From: Odobenus rosmarus divergens
Taxonomy: Eukaryota; Chordata; Mammalia; Carnivora; Odobenidae
Direction: 5' to 3'
Length of the DNA: 64,000 bases
Assembly: GCF_000321225.1 (NCBI RefSeq)
Contig: NW_004450941.1
Span: forward strand, 307,840-371,839
Below the pieces are notes generated by a model. It saw nothing but the letters and a program-made list of their open reading frames with translations. It had not been told where the DNA came from and did not search any database. How positions within the stretch are numbered: position 1 is the stretch's first letter; each line of letters begins with the position of its first letter. The position numbers were made by a program, and so were the translations under genes. Shown piece by piece: positions 43,290-54,965 of this stretch.

Positions 43290-44215
43290 CTCTAATATCC
43301 CCACCTCCCTCTACTCCCGACCGTCACCTTTGGTAACCACAAATGTGATCTTTTTTTCTGTAAGTTTTTTTTTTTTTTAGATTCCACATAAAAGTGAGAT
43401 CATGCCATATTTTTCTTTCTGTGTCAGACTTATTTCATTTAGCATAATACCCTCAAAATCCATTCATGTTGTTGCAAATAAATAATTTCCTTTTTTATGG
43501 CTGAATAATATTCCATTGTAGATATACATACATCTCACATTTTCTTTATCCAGTCTTTTGTTGATGGACACAAAGGTCATTTCCATGGCTTGGTTATTGT
43601 AAATAATGCTGCAGTAAACAAATATCTCTTTGACACAGTGCTTTCATTTCCTTTGGATATATACACAGAAGTGGTGTTTCTGGGTGTTATGGTAGTTCTA
43701 TTTTTAATTTTTTGAGGAACCTCCATGCTGTTTTCCACAGTAGCTATACCAATTTACATTCCTACCAATAGTGCACAGGGTTCTCCTTTCTTCATATCCT
43801 CACCAACACTTGATATCTCTTCTTTTTGATGATAGACATTCTAATAGGTATGAGTTAATATTTCATTGTGGTTTTGATTTGTATTTCCCTAGTGATTAGT
43901 GGTGATGAACACCTTTTCATGTATCTATTGGTTATCTGAATATCTTTGGAAAAATTTCTATTTAGGTCCTTTGCCCATTTTTAATTGCATTATTATTTCT
44001 TTTTTTTTTTGCTATTAAGTTGTATGAGTTCTTTATATTTTGGATATTAACCCCTGATGAGATATATAATTCACAAATATTTTCTCCCATTCTAGGTTGT
44101 CTTTTCATTTTTGTTTCTTTTGCCATGCAGAAGCTTCATAGTTTGATGTAGTTCCACTTGTTTATTTTTATTTTGTTACTTGTGAATTAGGTGTTATATT
44201 ATACTGATCTTTTTT
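43290..44215 (-). mobile_element. LINE-1 3'UTR and ORF2 C-terminus, minus
   Basis: Reversed 3'UTR (ccgtcacctttggtaaccac, attccacataaaagtgagat) followed by ORF2 end landmarks in order (ggctgaataatattccattg, tagctataccaatttacatt, cttttcatgtatctattggt, ttgccatgcagaagcttcat). One continuous old copy. Confidence 0.85.
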
Positions 44216-44242
44216 GTGCCTTTTAATGTACTTAAATCTCTG

Positions 44243-44572
44243 TTACTTTTTTTTTTTTAAGTAGGCTTCAGGCCAGGGTCACCTGGGTGGCTCAGTCAGT
44301 TAAGCATCTGACTCTGGGTTTCAGCTCAGGTCATGCTTTCAGAGTCATGGGAACAAGTCCCACATCAGGCTCCACACTCAGCACAGTCTGCTTGTCCCTA
44401 TGCCCCTCCCCACCTCACTCTCTCTTTCTCTCTCACTCTCTCAAATAAATAAATAAAATCTTAAAAAAAAGAAAAAGAAAAAAAGGTAGGCTCTAGGCCT
44501 AACATGGGGCTTGAATTCACAACCCTGAGATCAAGAGTTGCATGCTTTACCAACGGAACCAGCCAGGCGCCA
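44243..44572 (-). mobile_element. Short CAN-SINE subtype, minus, split by a SINE
   Basis: Poly-T plus taagtaggctt at 44243-44274 and cctaacatggggcttgaatt..ccagccaggcgcc at 44486-44572 are the two halves of a reversed short-type SINE. A long-type SINE lies between them. Confidence 0.85.
44275..44485 (+). mobile_element. CAN-SINE, plus, inserted in a short SINE
   Basis: Complete older-subtype SINE. Its TSD gtaggcttcaggcc / gtaggctctaggcc comes from the tail region of the host SINE. Confidence 0.95.
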
Positions 44573-44574
44573 CT

Positions 44575-44880
44575 CTGCTACTTTATTAAGATATAAGTAA
44601 TTTCTTTGATTTTGACCATAGAAAGTAAGTACATTGGATGCTTATAGGATGTCCAATCTTTCTCTATTTCCTTTCTTAACTTTTGTAATCATATGTTTTT
44701 GATACTTTCAAGGGTTTATAAAATAGACGCTTTTCTAACCATTGCCACTTGTCATCTGTAGTCAGTGATCACTGTTCCTCCTACTGTCATAGTTTGTGTA
44801 TTCATCACTTGTTTTATCTGGGGTTACCTTAAAGTAGTTTCTTCAAGGAGGATTCATGGGATTTATATTCTCTGGGTGTT
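44575..44880. other. Unique-looking DNA
   Basis: About 300 bases with no recognisable element and no credible frame. Confidence 0.4.
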
Positions 44881-44896
44881 CAAAGGTATATTTTCA

Positions 44897-45088
44897 GGGT
44901 GCCTGGGTGGCTCAGTCAGTTAAGTATCTGCCTTCAGCTCAGGTCATGATCCCAGGGTCCTGGGATCGATCCCTGTGTTGGGCTCCCTGCTCAGTGGGAA
45001 GCCTGCTTCTCCCTCTCCAGCTCCCCCCTGCTTGTGTTTCCTCTCTCTCTGTCTCTTTCTGTCAAATATATAAATAAATTCTTTTTAA
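44897..45088 (+). mobile_element. CAN-SINE, plus
   Basis: Young subtype, complete. TSD aaaggtatattttc / aaaagtatattttc. Confidence 0.96.
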
Positions 45089-45099
45089 AAAAGTATATT

Positions 45100-45534
45100 T
45101 TCTGTTGCTTTATTCTTGAAATGTAAACTGTCTATTTATAAAACACTTGTACCTAGTTTTCTTTCTGCAGCATTGTTCTATATCTAGTAAGTTTGACTAT
45201 CTTTCTGAAAAAAACAAACAAACAAAAAACCTGAGGGCAGTGTGATTTATTTTCCCCTTAAGAGTAAGTTGAATTTTTATCTCTTGCCCAAAGAATGATT
45301 AGAATCCATTAAATTATTAAGGATATTGTAAGATGTTAACTGTTCTGTTTCATTTTTTTAGAGACCTGGTATGCCCCTTTAGTTTAGAGATTCAAGACTT
45401 GTTTTATTTCTAGAAAGTTGTCCTGACAATTTTTTTACTTTATTTTTACAGTTATATTTTAAAATAATACAAATTTTGCATATCCTGGTGGTTTTAACAT
45501 ATGTCCTTGATTCTCTGACTGTCCTCCTTTCAAA
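45100..45534. other. Unique-looking DNA
   Basis: T-rich with no element recognised. Confidence 0.4.
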
Positions 45535-45965
45535 AGGTAAGGCTTACTTAATTCTAGTTCCCTTGACTTTGGGCTAGATTTAGTCCCTCACTTTGAATGA
45601 ACAGAATGTGGCAGAAGTGATAGTGTATGGCTTCCAAGACTAGGGTCATAAAAGGAATTGTTCCTTCTGACTTGATTTTTTGGGTCACTCCCTCTGGGGA
45701 AGGCAATCAACATGTTGTAAGGACAAACAACCCAGAGATAGTATCACATGGGGAGTCACTGAGACCTCCTAATAACAACTAGCAGTAATTTTCCATCCAT
45801 GCAAGTGAATTACTTGGGCAGTGGGTATTCTAGGACATTTCAAGCCTCAGATGGCTTGAGTGTCAACTGCCGTCTTAACTGAATTCCTTAGAATTCAGAT
45901 GCCCCTGAATTCAGCATATAGAAACTAAGGGAAAAAAATGTTCATTGCTGTTATAGCTACTATGA
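45535..45965 (+). mobile_element. MaLR/MLT-like LTR fragment, plus
   Basis: ttgactttgggctagattta, agaatgtggcagaagtgata, ccaagactagggtcataaaa, ttgggtcactccctctgggg and acatgttgtaaggacaaaca occur in the order of a mammalian MaLR-type LTR. The right end (poly-A side) is missing. It contains the short palindrome ctgaattccttagaattcag at 45879. Confidence 0.45.
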
Positions 45966-46167
45966 TTTGAGAAAATTTGTTACGCAGCAAGAGAAAAGTG
46001 AAACATATATGTTAGATCTCTTCAGTCATATATATATTTCTACCATTCTTTTAATTCCATTCTAGCTTACAAGCTTTTCTTAACTTTGTTCTATATATCT
46101 CTTGCCTTATTTTCAGTAATGTCCATTATCCTTTGTGCTGCTTCTAATTTCAGGTTTTACTTTTTTT

Positions 46168-46355
46168 TAAAGATTTTATTTATTTATTTGTCAGAGAGAG
46201 AGAGTGAGCACAAGCAGGGGGAGGGGCAGAGGGAGGGGGAGAAGCAGGCTCCCCGCTGAGCAGGGAGCCCGATGCGGGACTCGATCCCAAGATGCTGGAA
46301 TCATGACCTGAGCCGAAGGCAGATGCTTAACCGACTGAGCCACCCAGGCACCCCT
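46168..46355 (-). mobile_element. CAN-SINE, minus, young
   Basis: Near-consensus copy. TSD aggttttactttttt / acattttactttttt. Confidence 0.97.
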
Positions 46356-46359
46356 ACAT

Positions 46360-46750
46360 TTTACTTTTTTTGAAATATAATTGACATATAACATTGTAAT
46401 AGTTTTACATATACAATATAATGATTTGATATATGTATATATTACAAAATGACTACCACAGTAAGTTTAGCTGACATGCATCACCATGTGTAGTTAGAAA
46501 TTTTTTTCTTGTGATGAGAACTTTTTAAGATCTACTCTCTTAGGAACTTTCAAATATACAATACAGTAATTTTTTTTTAAATTTATTTGTTTAAGTAATC
46601 GCTATACCCAAAATGGGGCTCGAACTCAACAACCCCAAGATCAAGAGTTGCATGCTTTTCTGACTGAGCTAGCCAAGTGCCCCATACAATACAGTATTGT
46701 TAACTACAGTCACCATGATATACATTACATTCCCAGGCCTTATTTATTAA
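46360..46750 (-). mobile_element. LINE-1 3'UTR, minus
   Basis: Reversed 3'UTR: gaaatataattgacatataa, tacaatataatgatttgata, atcaccatgtgtagttagaa, gatctactctcttaggaact and taactacagtcaccatgata. Interrupted by a short SINE. Confidence 0.85.
46571..46683 (-). mobile_element. Short CAN-SINE subtype, minus, inside L1
   Basis: tcgctatacccaaaatgggg, actcaacaaccccaagatca and gagctagccaagtgcccc. TSD atacaatacagta on both sides. Confidence 0.94.
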
Positions 46751-46900
46751 TATTTACTATTTTTCTTTAATTTCTCTCCTGAATTCTTCACTTCATTTTT
46801 CATTTTGTTTGTTATTGTTGTTGTTGCCTCATCATATTTCTTTGAGTTATTGTATTTCATCTTTAAGTTTTTTTTATAAAGATCATTGCACTGATATTTA

Positions 46901-47117
46901 TTTTTTAATTATTTTTTAAAAGATTTATTTATTTATTTTAGAGATTGAGTGCGTGAATGGAGGGAGGGGCTAAGGGAGAGGGAGAGAGAGAATCCCAAGC
47001 AGACTCCCCACTAAGCACAGAGCCCAACACAGGGCTCGATCCCATGACCCCGAGATCATGACCTGAGCCAAAATCAAGAGTCAGACACTTAACCGACTGA
47101 GCCATCCAGGCATCCCT
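46901..47117 (-). mobile_element. CAN-SINE, minus
   Basis: Older subtype, complete. TSD gcactgatattta / gcactagtattta. Confidence 0.95.
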
Positions 47118-47146
47118 GCACTAGTATTTAAAAAAAATTCTTGTGG

Positions 47147-47247
47147 GGGTACCTGGCTGGCTCAATAGGTAGAGCATGCGACTCTTGATCTCAGTGTCAT
47201 GAGTTCAAGCCCACTCTGGACATGAGCTTACTTGAAAAAGAAAAAAG
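47147..47247 (+). mobile_element. Short CAN-SINE subtype, plus
   Basis: gggtacctggctggctcaat, gcatgcgactcttgatctca, an acatgagcttacttg end and an A-rich tail, no CT block. TSD aaattcttgtgg / aaattcttggg. Confidence 0.94.
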
Positions 47248-47249
47248 AA

Positions 47250-48385
47250 ATTCTTGGGAGTATGCTTGTTCACAGTTTTTATCAGCTTCATGGCAACATT
47301 TTGTTTTTGTTGTTGAGTGTTCTTTGCCTAATATTTGCCCTTTAAAAATCTTTGGTTCCTCCTTTTACATTGTATATTTGTCTAGGTACAATTTGGACAG
47401 ATTATATACAGGAAATTCATATAGAAGAAGAGGTAGGGTTCTTTTCATATTAGCAAGGTTTCTCCTTCTCACAGTTCGTGAGCTCCTGGTTTTTATTTCT
47501 CCTCAGGATTTGCACCGAAGGGCAGCGGGCAAGGCAGTCTCCCCTCGGTCCATTATTTTACTGACTCACGGCTTTTTGTTAATATGACCGCCTGTTTCAT
47601 TTCTCATTTACCCCCATTTCTACTTCCCAGAACCAAAAACAGTCTAGAGAAATTATCCTTTGGCAGCTTTCGATTCCATTCCAGTTTTGCAAACAGGAGT
47701 GTGGATAGATTTTATACCTCTGGGTATACCACATTCAAAGGAGAAGTGTGCTCTGCATATTTTTCTTTTGGGATCTGCATTCATGGGCTTACTCTGTCTG
47801 CATCTTCCTGCATACTGTTTGACCTTCACTACTTTTTGGCAGTTATTTTTTCTGTTTTATATTTTGAGGTTTCAAAAGTGTCTTCATTTTTTTTCTGAAC
47901 ATGTGCTTTGTATTGCTATTTCTTTTTTATATCTTGGCTTTTGGGTGATTTTTGAAATAAGTGGGGAACACTCAGATTTTATCTGCTGTGTTAAATCTGG
48001 AAGTCTCTCAATTGGGGTTATATTGGAGCCTGTCTTAGAAATATATTGTTCTTTTATTGACTATAATTTTGATGTTCTAAGAAATCCTATAAAACATAAT
48101 TAAATAAACAAGTTGCTATGTTGACAGTAACTCGACTACATATTTTGTGGGGCCGAATGTGAAATAAAACTGTAGGGCCCCTTACTCAAACAGCAAAAAA
48201 AATGTTTCTTTTGCTGTCTCTTTCAACCTGTCCTGGTGCTTTTTATTGGCATTTAATAGTGTGTTGCCTTGGGCATTATGATTCTAAAGAGGTGGGACAG
48301 ACTCTCATAGGTGCTTTGTGACTTGATGCTGTTACCGAAAAACCTGTTCGGCTGCGCATCGCTAGAAAAGCCAATACTCAAGCGA
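47250..48385. other. Unique-looking DNA, about 1.1 kb
   Basis: No element recognised. Two overlapping plus-strand frames (47222-47587 with 121 codons; 47660-48103 with 147 codons) are F/L/S-rich, lack motifs and start in or beside SINE sequence. They are treated as chance frames. Confidence 0.4.
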
Positions 48386-48403
48386 TTCAAGAGATGAGTT
48401 TTT

Positions 48404-48665
48404 TGTTTTTGGTTTTTTGTTTGTTTGTTTGTTTGTTTGTCTATTTGTGTTTTAGAGAGAGAGAAAGAGAGCACACTCATGAGTGGGCAGGGGAATGGGC
48501 AGACAGGGGGGTGGGGAGGCGCAGAGGGAGAGGGAGAGAGACTCTTAAGCAGGCTCTACACCCAGCACAGAGCTGGATGCGGGGCTCGATCTCACAACCC
48601 TGAGATCATGACCTGAGCCGAAATCAGGAGTCAGACACTTAACCAACTGAGCCACCCAGTGTCCC
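48404..48665 (-). mobile_element. CAN-SINE, minus, with (TTTG)n tail
   Basis: Tail converted to about seven TTTG units (48410-48440); purine block enlarged. TSD ttcaagagatgagttt / ttcaagagttgagttt. Confidence 0.95.
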
Positions 48666-48669
48666 TTCA

Positions 48670-49740
48670 AGAGTTGAGTTTTGATTGGAAGGGAATATGA
48701 GCTTTATTTAGGAGGCTGGCCAGCTGGGGAGAAGGCAGACTCTTGTCCAAAAACCAACTCTGAGGTTTCTGCCTGGCCCAAAGATTTTTAAAGGAACTTT
48801 AGGACAGTAGCACTCCTGGATGGCTCAGTCAGTTGAATGCCTGACTCTTGATTTCGGCTCAGGTCATGATCTCATGGGTGTGGAATCAGGGCCCCGCTTG
48901 GGGCTCCATGCTCAGGGCAGAGTCTGCTTGAAATTCTCTCTCTTCCTCTGCTGCCCCTCCCCTCGCTTGTGCATGTGCTTATGCACTCTCTCTGTGTCAA
49001 ATAAATAAATAAATAGAAACTTCAGGGCAGTTAATCAGTAAAAGGGGAGCACGGTGGTCTGTCACACTTCTGATTGCATGCCGACACCATGGCGCCAGCT
49101 ACAGACATTATCATGGTGCTCAGAGGTTGTGTATTGGTGGGGGGTTGGGGGTGGTTGTGTAAGAGGGTTTGTTTCCCAGTGTTTCTAGGAAACAATGTAT
49201 GATCTATAGATATACAAAAAGAGGTTTAGTTAATTAGTCACAGGGGCTAAAGGTGCTTGCTAAAACTTAAGACTACTAAGTTGGCCTGACGGGCAGAGGT
49301 GGAGGCTTCAAGAGCATGTGCACCCAAACCTGTCTCCTGCCTAGGCTCTGGCCCAGGGCAAAGGGCAGTGGTAGTTGCTGTGTGTCGGGGGAGCCACCGA
49401 TGGAGAACCTCTCCTTGTGGGGTGGGTGTGATAGAACCAAACATGAACTGGGACTTCAGGCTGAGGAAGATCCTCCACTGTCCCATCAGACTGTCTTTAC
49501 AAAAAAAAAAATTCAAAGATAAAAGGAAGAGTTCAGAATGTTGACTATAGAGCATTAAACCCCATCTGTGAGGTGCTTTCTGAGTATGGGGCCAGGTGTG
49601 ACCGCACTGGTTGCACACCCTTGAAGCCTGCCCTGTGTTCACAAGAGAAAGTTTCAGTATGGGCACAATAAGCAATTTGTTGGACCTCATGGACTTTAGC
49701 TACAAATTCTTAGCTATTGCCAACACACCCAAACTCCTCT
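48670..49740. other. Possible LTR-like repeat, unclassified
   Basis: gattggaagggaatatgagc, tatttaggaggctggccagc, ccaaaaaccaactctgaggt and aaagatttttaaaggaactt have the flavour of a mammalian LTR in one orientation. Termini and family could not be fixed. The minus-strand 147-codon frame at 49247-49690 has no motif and is not called. Confidence 0.3.
48811..49016 (+). mobile_element. CAN-SINE, plus
   Basis: Older subtype, degenerate head (cactcctggatggctcagtc). TSD gaactttaggacagta / aaacttcagggcagtt. Confidence 0.93.
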
Positions 49741-49919
49741 AGATACATACTTTTAAAGAACCTTTCCGTTTTGGTCCTGCTTACCCACTTCATTCTCCTA
49801 TAGCTTTTTTTCTGTTGTCTTTGCTTTATTCAAAACCCATGCATGTATTAATCATAGTCAAGCCCTAGAGACAGGAAATCCATAGGTACTAAAGTAACCT
49901 CTTCCTAAACCCCAAACTT

Positions 49920-51860
49920 AATACGAAAGTTAACTCAAAATGGACTATAGATTTCAAATGTGAAACATAAATCTATAAAAATTTTAGAAGACCATATAGG
50001 AGAAAATCTTCATGATCTATGGTTAGGAGAGTCATTCATAGATATGACAAAAGCATGGTCCATCAAAGAAAAAAATGATAAAGTAGGCCTCAAAAAAACT
50101 TGTACCTGATGAAAGACCCCATTAAAAGGATGAAAAGATAGGGTACAAACTGGGAGAAAATATTTGCAAATCACATATCTGACAAAGGATTTTATCTACA
50201 ACATATATTTTAAAAAATCTCTAAATTCAACAAAAAGAAAGGAACAATTAGAAAATGATAAAGACATGAAGAGACATTTTGCTGAAGGAAATATATGGAT
50301 GAAAAATAGGCACATTAAAAGATGTTCAATATCATTAGCTATTAGGGAAATACAAATTAAAACCACAATGTGGCATCACTACACAGCCATTAAAACAGCT
50401 AAAATAAAAAATAGTGACAAACAAAATGTGGGCAAGGATGCAGAGAAAATGGATCTCTCAGATATTGCTGGTGGAAGTATAAAATGGCACAGCCACTCTG
50501 AAAAAAAAAAATAGTTTCTTTGAACAAGACAAAACAAAATAACAAAACAACTAAGCCTGCAACTAAAATATGACCTAGTAATTGTACTTCTGGGCATTTA
50601 TCACAGAGAAATGAAAACCTATGTCTACACAAAATCCTGTATACTACTACTGTTCATAGCATCCCTGATTGTTATAGCCAAAAATTGGAAACAACACAAA
50701 TGTCCTTCAGCTGAAGAATGAATAAACAAATGGCACATTTATACAATAAAATTCTATTCGGCAGTGAAAAAGAACAAGTTCCTGGTGCAGGCAGCACCGT
50801 GAATGGTTCTCAAGGGCACTATGCTGAGTGAAAAAAGCCAATCTCAAAGGTTACAATGCTGTATGATCTAATTTATATAGCATTTCAAAAATGACAAAGT
50901 TATAGAGATGGAGAAGAAACTAATGGGAGCCAGGTGTTTGGGCTGGGGGGAGGTTATTATCATTAAAGGATGTATCAGTCAGGGCTCTCCAGAGAAATAC
51001 AACCGAAAGGGTATGTGCATATGTGTGTGTCTGTGTGTATACATCTATATGTATGTATGTGTATATGTGTGTGTGTATATATATATAGATAAGGTAATGC
51101 TTATTATGAGGAATTGACTTGTGATGATGGAGGCTGAGAAGTTTCACAGTCTTCCATCTGCAAACTGGTGACCCAGGAAGGCTGGTGGTTTAATTCGGAT
51201 CTGAGTCTGAAGGCCTGAGAACCAAGTGAGCCGATAGTGTAAATTCCAGTCCAAGGGCAGAAGACTGATGTCCCAGCTGAAGCAGGCAGACAGGAAGGAA
51301 AGGAATTCTACCTTCTGCTTTTTGTTACATTCAGGCTCTCAATGGATTGGTTAATGCCCACCCACAGTGGGGAGGGCTGTGCTCTCATTCTATGGGTTCA
51401 GATGTTAATACCTTCTGGAAATATGCTCACAGACCCAGAAATAATGGCTAACCAAACACCTAGGCATCCCATGATCCAGTCAAGTTGACATGTAACATTA
51501 ACCATCACTAGGGGGTAACATGAAGAAGCTTCTTTGGGGTGATGGGACAATTCTGAATCTTGATTTTGATGATGATTACTTGAATCTACACAGGTGATGA
51601 TAATATTTCATCAAACTATACACACACATACACACAAAGTGCAGCTGAACACTGGTGAAATCTGAATGAAGTAAGTACCTGAGTTAATAGTAGTGTGCCA
51701 ACATTAATTTCCTGGTTTTGACAATGCGTTATGTTTATGTAAGATATTATCCATGGGGGAAGTTGGATGAAGGGCACATAGGAACTCTGTACTGTTTTCA
51801 AAACTTCTTGTGAGTCTTAAACTATTTTGAAATTTAAAAGTTACAATAAAAATAAAAGAG
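49920..51860 (+). mobile_element. Old LINE-1 ORF2 end + 3'UTR, plus, interrupted
   Basis: Sense ORF2 C-terminal text: ttaactcaaaatggactata, tgggagaaaatatttgcaaa, ttagggaaatacaaattaaa and cataaatgtccttcagctg-like tgtccttcagctgaagaatg. The 3'UTR continues to 50970 and, after a 0.5-kb insert, resumes at 51510 (ggggtgatgggacaattctg, gttatgtttatgtaagatat). A-rich end at about 51855. The frame at 50164-50514 is a remnant of ORF2. Confidence 0.8.
50971..51508 (+). mobile_element. LTR-like 0.5-kb element nested in L1
   Basis: Begins tgtatcagtcagggctctcc and ends agttgacatgtaacattaac..catca, the two ends of a widespread mammalian repeat with TG..CA termini. The interior (gatggaggctgagaagtttc, gaaggcctgagaaccaagtg, aatgcccacccacagtgggg) fits. 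The L1 3'UTR reads on across it, so it inserted into the L1. A TG/TA microsatellite expanded at 51018-51085. Class is uncertain. Confidence 0.55.
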
Positions 51861-51865
51861 GAAGG

Positions 51866-52055
51866 GGGTGCCTGGGTGGCTCAGTCGGTTAAGTGTCTGC
51901 CTTTGGCTCAGGTCAGGGTCCCAGAGTCCTGGAATCCAGTCCGGCATCAAATCTGCTTCTCCCTCTCCCTCTGCTTCTCCCCTTCCCCCTGCTCACGCTC
52001 TCTTGCTTTGTTCACTCTCTCAAATAAATAAATAAAATCTTAGAAAAAAAAAAGG
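51866..52055 (+). mobile_element. CAN-SINE, plus, at the L1 A-rich end
   Basis: Head ggggtgcctgggtggctcag, a short deletion after the B box, CT block and A tail. Confidence 0.95.
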
Positions 52056-52610
52056 CAGCTATTGAATCTACTATGACATGGTGAAGACACATGTCTTACC
52101 AAAGCCCAAATTTTTCTTAAGGTGAATTCAGTAATCAAATCAAACATGGACAGTATGTACTCTGAGCTTTGGGAAACCCAATACTGTTTCCCTAATTTAC
52201 AAAAATATATTTGTATTCCAGTTTGTTTCCCCTCCACTCAGGTCATTTCTCTAACTTTCTGGACTCTCACCAAGGTAAAAAGATCATGCCATGTGTTTTC
52301 CATTCATATGTTTGTGATAAAACATAGGAGTCTGATATTTACAATCACAGTTTAGCAAAACCCATTAAATGTTATTGTAGGTGGCAGTATTTAGGAGGAA
52401 GTTATCAAAGACTTAAGCAATAGCTGCACGTATTCCTCTCTCTTCTTCTTCCACAAAGGAAAATAGCTTTCCATTTACTATCTAGGATAGTAGTGGATAG
52501 GGTATAGATAATAAATTCCTTTAAGCAAATATTAGCAAGGGATTTCACACCAAACTCTTCAGTATGTTCGGCTTATATTCATATTCTAGGAGTTAGCACT
52601 ACAGTGAATA
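52056..52610. other. Unique-looking DNA
   Basis: About 550 bases with no recognised element; small frames on both strands overlap and are not credible. Confidence 0.4.
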
Positions 52611-52614
52611 GTAA

Positions 52615-52745
52615 TAGGGATTATCATTTATTGCTTGCTTATTTTGTGCTAAGCCTTGGGCTCAGTGCTGCAGGTACTAAAAAGAATAAGGAACGGTTTT
52701 TACCCAAGAAGCTCCTATTCTAATGCAGAACACAAAAAGATGAAA
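52615..52745 (-). mobile_element. L2 3' end, minus
   Basis: tcatttattgcttgcttatt, gctaagccttgggctcagtg and cccaagaagctcctattcta are reversed L2 3'-end landmarks. Confidence 0.55.
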
Positions 52746-52794
52746 TAGTCACAGCCAATGTGAAATTATGTTGATCTTAGAACTCTATTAGCGG

Positions 52795-52935
52795 TTCTTT
52801 TTTCTGTGTTTCTTTGTTCTCATCTGTAAAATGGGGGCACAAATAATACCTATTTCACAGGTTTATTATGAGGATTTAAAAAAATGTATAGGTTCTGGAA
52901 TGTAGTAAGTGTTCAACAAATGATGGTTATTATTA
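52795..52935 (+). mobile_element. MIR fragment, plus
   Basis: ttctcatctgtaaaatgggg, aatacctatttcacaggttt and ttctggaatgtagtaagtgt. Core and 3' part of MIR. Confidence 0.75.
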
Positions 52936-53279
52936 CTCTTATGTCAAGAAGTGCTCAGTCATCTCCCAAAGCCTCACTTCAGAACTTGGGTTCCAACCAA
53001 TCTTATAGACCCTCTTTTTGCTATGAAGAACACATTTTATCATTGGGCAAATCTGGAAAACAAATCCCTGGTCCAAATTTCCTGATTCTAAGCACAACTT
53101 CTCTTAATGTTCAGAGGCAGAGACCTTTGAAAGAAGAGATGAAAGGAGCCCTGAAGGAGACAGTAGAGCATAGTGATTGAAAGCACAAGCATAGGAATCA
53201 GCTTCATGCCCTGTGATCCTGGACAAGTAGCAGTCTTTCTGAATCTGTTTTCTCATCTGTAAAATGAAGACTTCAGTAT

Positions 53280-54084
53280 TGTGATTTATATCTGAATGAC
53301 CAAATATACATTTCTTATAAATATTTGGTCTTCGTTCACGGTTTCTGGCTCACAGCTCCTAAAACCCTTGGAATTTCCTAAGTAATGAGAGCTTTAAAAG
53401 GTGTCTTGTTATGTTAATGAGGTGACTTTTAGAAAGCCCCTGCATAACCTAAAGATGGGGGTTGGTTGCCAGGGGAACCAACCAAGTAATTAGAGGGTTG
53501 GAACTTTCAGTGCCACCCCCTGACCTCAGGGGAGGGGAGAGGAGCTGGAGGTTGAATCAGCCAATAGCCAATAATTCAATCAATCATGCCTCTGTTTCGA
53601 AGCCTCCATAAAAACCCAAAGGAGGGCTTTGGGAGGGCTTCCGGTTGGTGAACACGTGGAGATTTGGGGAGAATGGCGGCCTGGAGAGGGCAGGGAAGCT
53701 GCGTGCCATTTCTCCAGACCTCGCCCTACCTAACTCTTCCATTTGGCTTTTCCTGAGTTACATCCTCTTATAATCAACCACTGATCTGGTAAGGAAAATG
53801 TTTCTCTAAGTTCTGTGAGCTGCTCTAGCAAATTAATTGAACCTGAGGAAGGGGTTTGTGGGAACCTCTGATTTATAGCCACTTAGTCCCAAGCACCTGG
53901 GCTTGTGACTGGCGTCTGAAGTGGGGGTGGGGGTGGGCAGTTTTGTAGAACTGAGCCCTTAACCTGTGAGGGTTTGACACTCTCTCCCTGTGGATAGTGT
54001 CTGAGAATTGCATGGTGTTGTGTTTGGGGAACTTCCCCTATCACGTTGGAATTGGGTCCAGGCACCCTAAAAGAGTTGGTATCA
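53280..54084 (+). mobile_element. Solo LTR, ERV1-like, plus
   Basis: About 800 bases with LTR anatomy: U3 text (ggtttctggctcacagctcc, gccaggggaaccaaccaagt), a TATA-like box in cctccataaaaaccc (53603) and an eroded poly-A signal in tcttataatcaacc (53766). The U5-like end includes tgtgactggcgtctgaagtg. Termini look like TG..CA (tgtgattta / ggtatca). No internal viral genes are next to it, so it is a solo LTR. Endogenous retrovirus class I is the likely source; the subfamily is not certain. Confidence 0.65.
53603..53617 (+). promoter_or_regulatory. TATA-like box of the solo LTR
   Basis: cctccataaaaaccc at the expected U3 position about 160 bases before the eroded poly-A signal. Activity today is unknown. 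Confidence 0.4.
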
Positions 54085-54141
54085 GTAGAATGACCATAAT
54101 GGCATTTACCTCATAAGGCTGTTGTGGAGCTTACATGACGC

Positions 54142-54610
54142 TGTCCAGGAGGAAGACTTTCTTCTGCCCTTCAAGGTCCTTCCAGCCAGACTTAGAATCA
54201 AATTGACATGAGACAGATTAACAGGAGAAAATCAAATTTAATAGGCATCCGTACAGGGAATCCACGGATATTCCAAAGACAATGAGGCCACATGCTTACT
54301 GGAACTATATGAACTAAGGAGAGGGGTAGAGGCCTGAGGACACAAAGGGGAGAAAGCTCTTTAGCAAGAAGGTAAAAGGAGATGTTTGGAAGAACAAAGT
54401 TGCCTTATTATGCAGATGAATTCCTTAAGTAAAGGGGAGTCTCAATAGCTCTCTTACTGTTACCAGCTCTCCTTTCCATTGTAAATTTAGGCAATTGTGG
54501 GGGAGGCTGAGAACTTTTCCTGCATCTGCCGGGTTTTAATTACTTTTAACTCAAAATAATCTTTATGCCCTAGTGGGCTATCTTGGGGCAACCTGCCTTG
54601 GGCCCCTACA
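54142..54610 (-). mobile_element. Solo LTR, minus
   Basis: On the minus strand it opens with tgtaggggcccaaggcaggt. It has a possible poly-A signal attaaa before tttgattttctcctgttaat, and ends ..cttcctcctggaca. Flanks acgc / acac could be a 4-bp TSD with one change. It is about 470 bases, solo and nested in the MIR. The family is not certain. Confidence 0.55.
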
Positions 54611-54780
54611 ACACTATGTTCCTAAAGTGCTTGCCCATTTCTGACATATAGTAGCTCTCAGTTCCTTGTCTTCCCTACCAGCCCTCAAAGCGGAGGAATT
54701 TAGAATTGGTCCCAGTTCAGTCTCTCCGTAGCCAGAAATACTCTCCTGAATCAAAGGTAAAACATATTATTCCTATGCTG

Positions 54781-54965
54781 TTTTTTTTTTTTTTTTAAAG
54801 ATTTTATTTATTTGTCAGAGAGAGAGAGCACAAGCAGGGGGGAGTGGCAGGCAGAGGGAGAAGCAGACTCCCTGCTGAGCAGGGAGCCCGATGCGAGACT
54901 CCATCCCAGGACTCTGGGACCATGACCTGAGCCGAACTAACCCATTGAGCCACCCAGGTGTCCCT
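54781..54965 (-). mobile_element. CAN-SINE, minus
   Basis: Long poly-T tail (54781-54797), small deletion near the A box (gagccgaactaacccattga), and reversed head cacccaggtgtccc. Confidence 0.95.

Larger units (their letters stand above)
53165..54665 (+). mobile_element. MIR, plus, split twice by LTRs
   Basis: Three consecutive MIR pieces: 53165-53279 (gtgattgaaagcacaagcat, ttttctcatctgtaaaatga), 54085-54141 (catttacctcataaggctgt, gtggagcttacatgac) and 54611-54665 (cctaaagtgcttgcccattt, tgacatatagtagctc). The intervening blocks are two different LTRs. Confidence 0.7.

Noticed and set aside
49247..49690. 147-codon minus-strand frame as a gene
   Set aside because: Overlaps another frame on the plus strand, lacks motifs, and lies in a possible LTR-like repeat.
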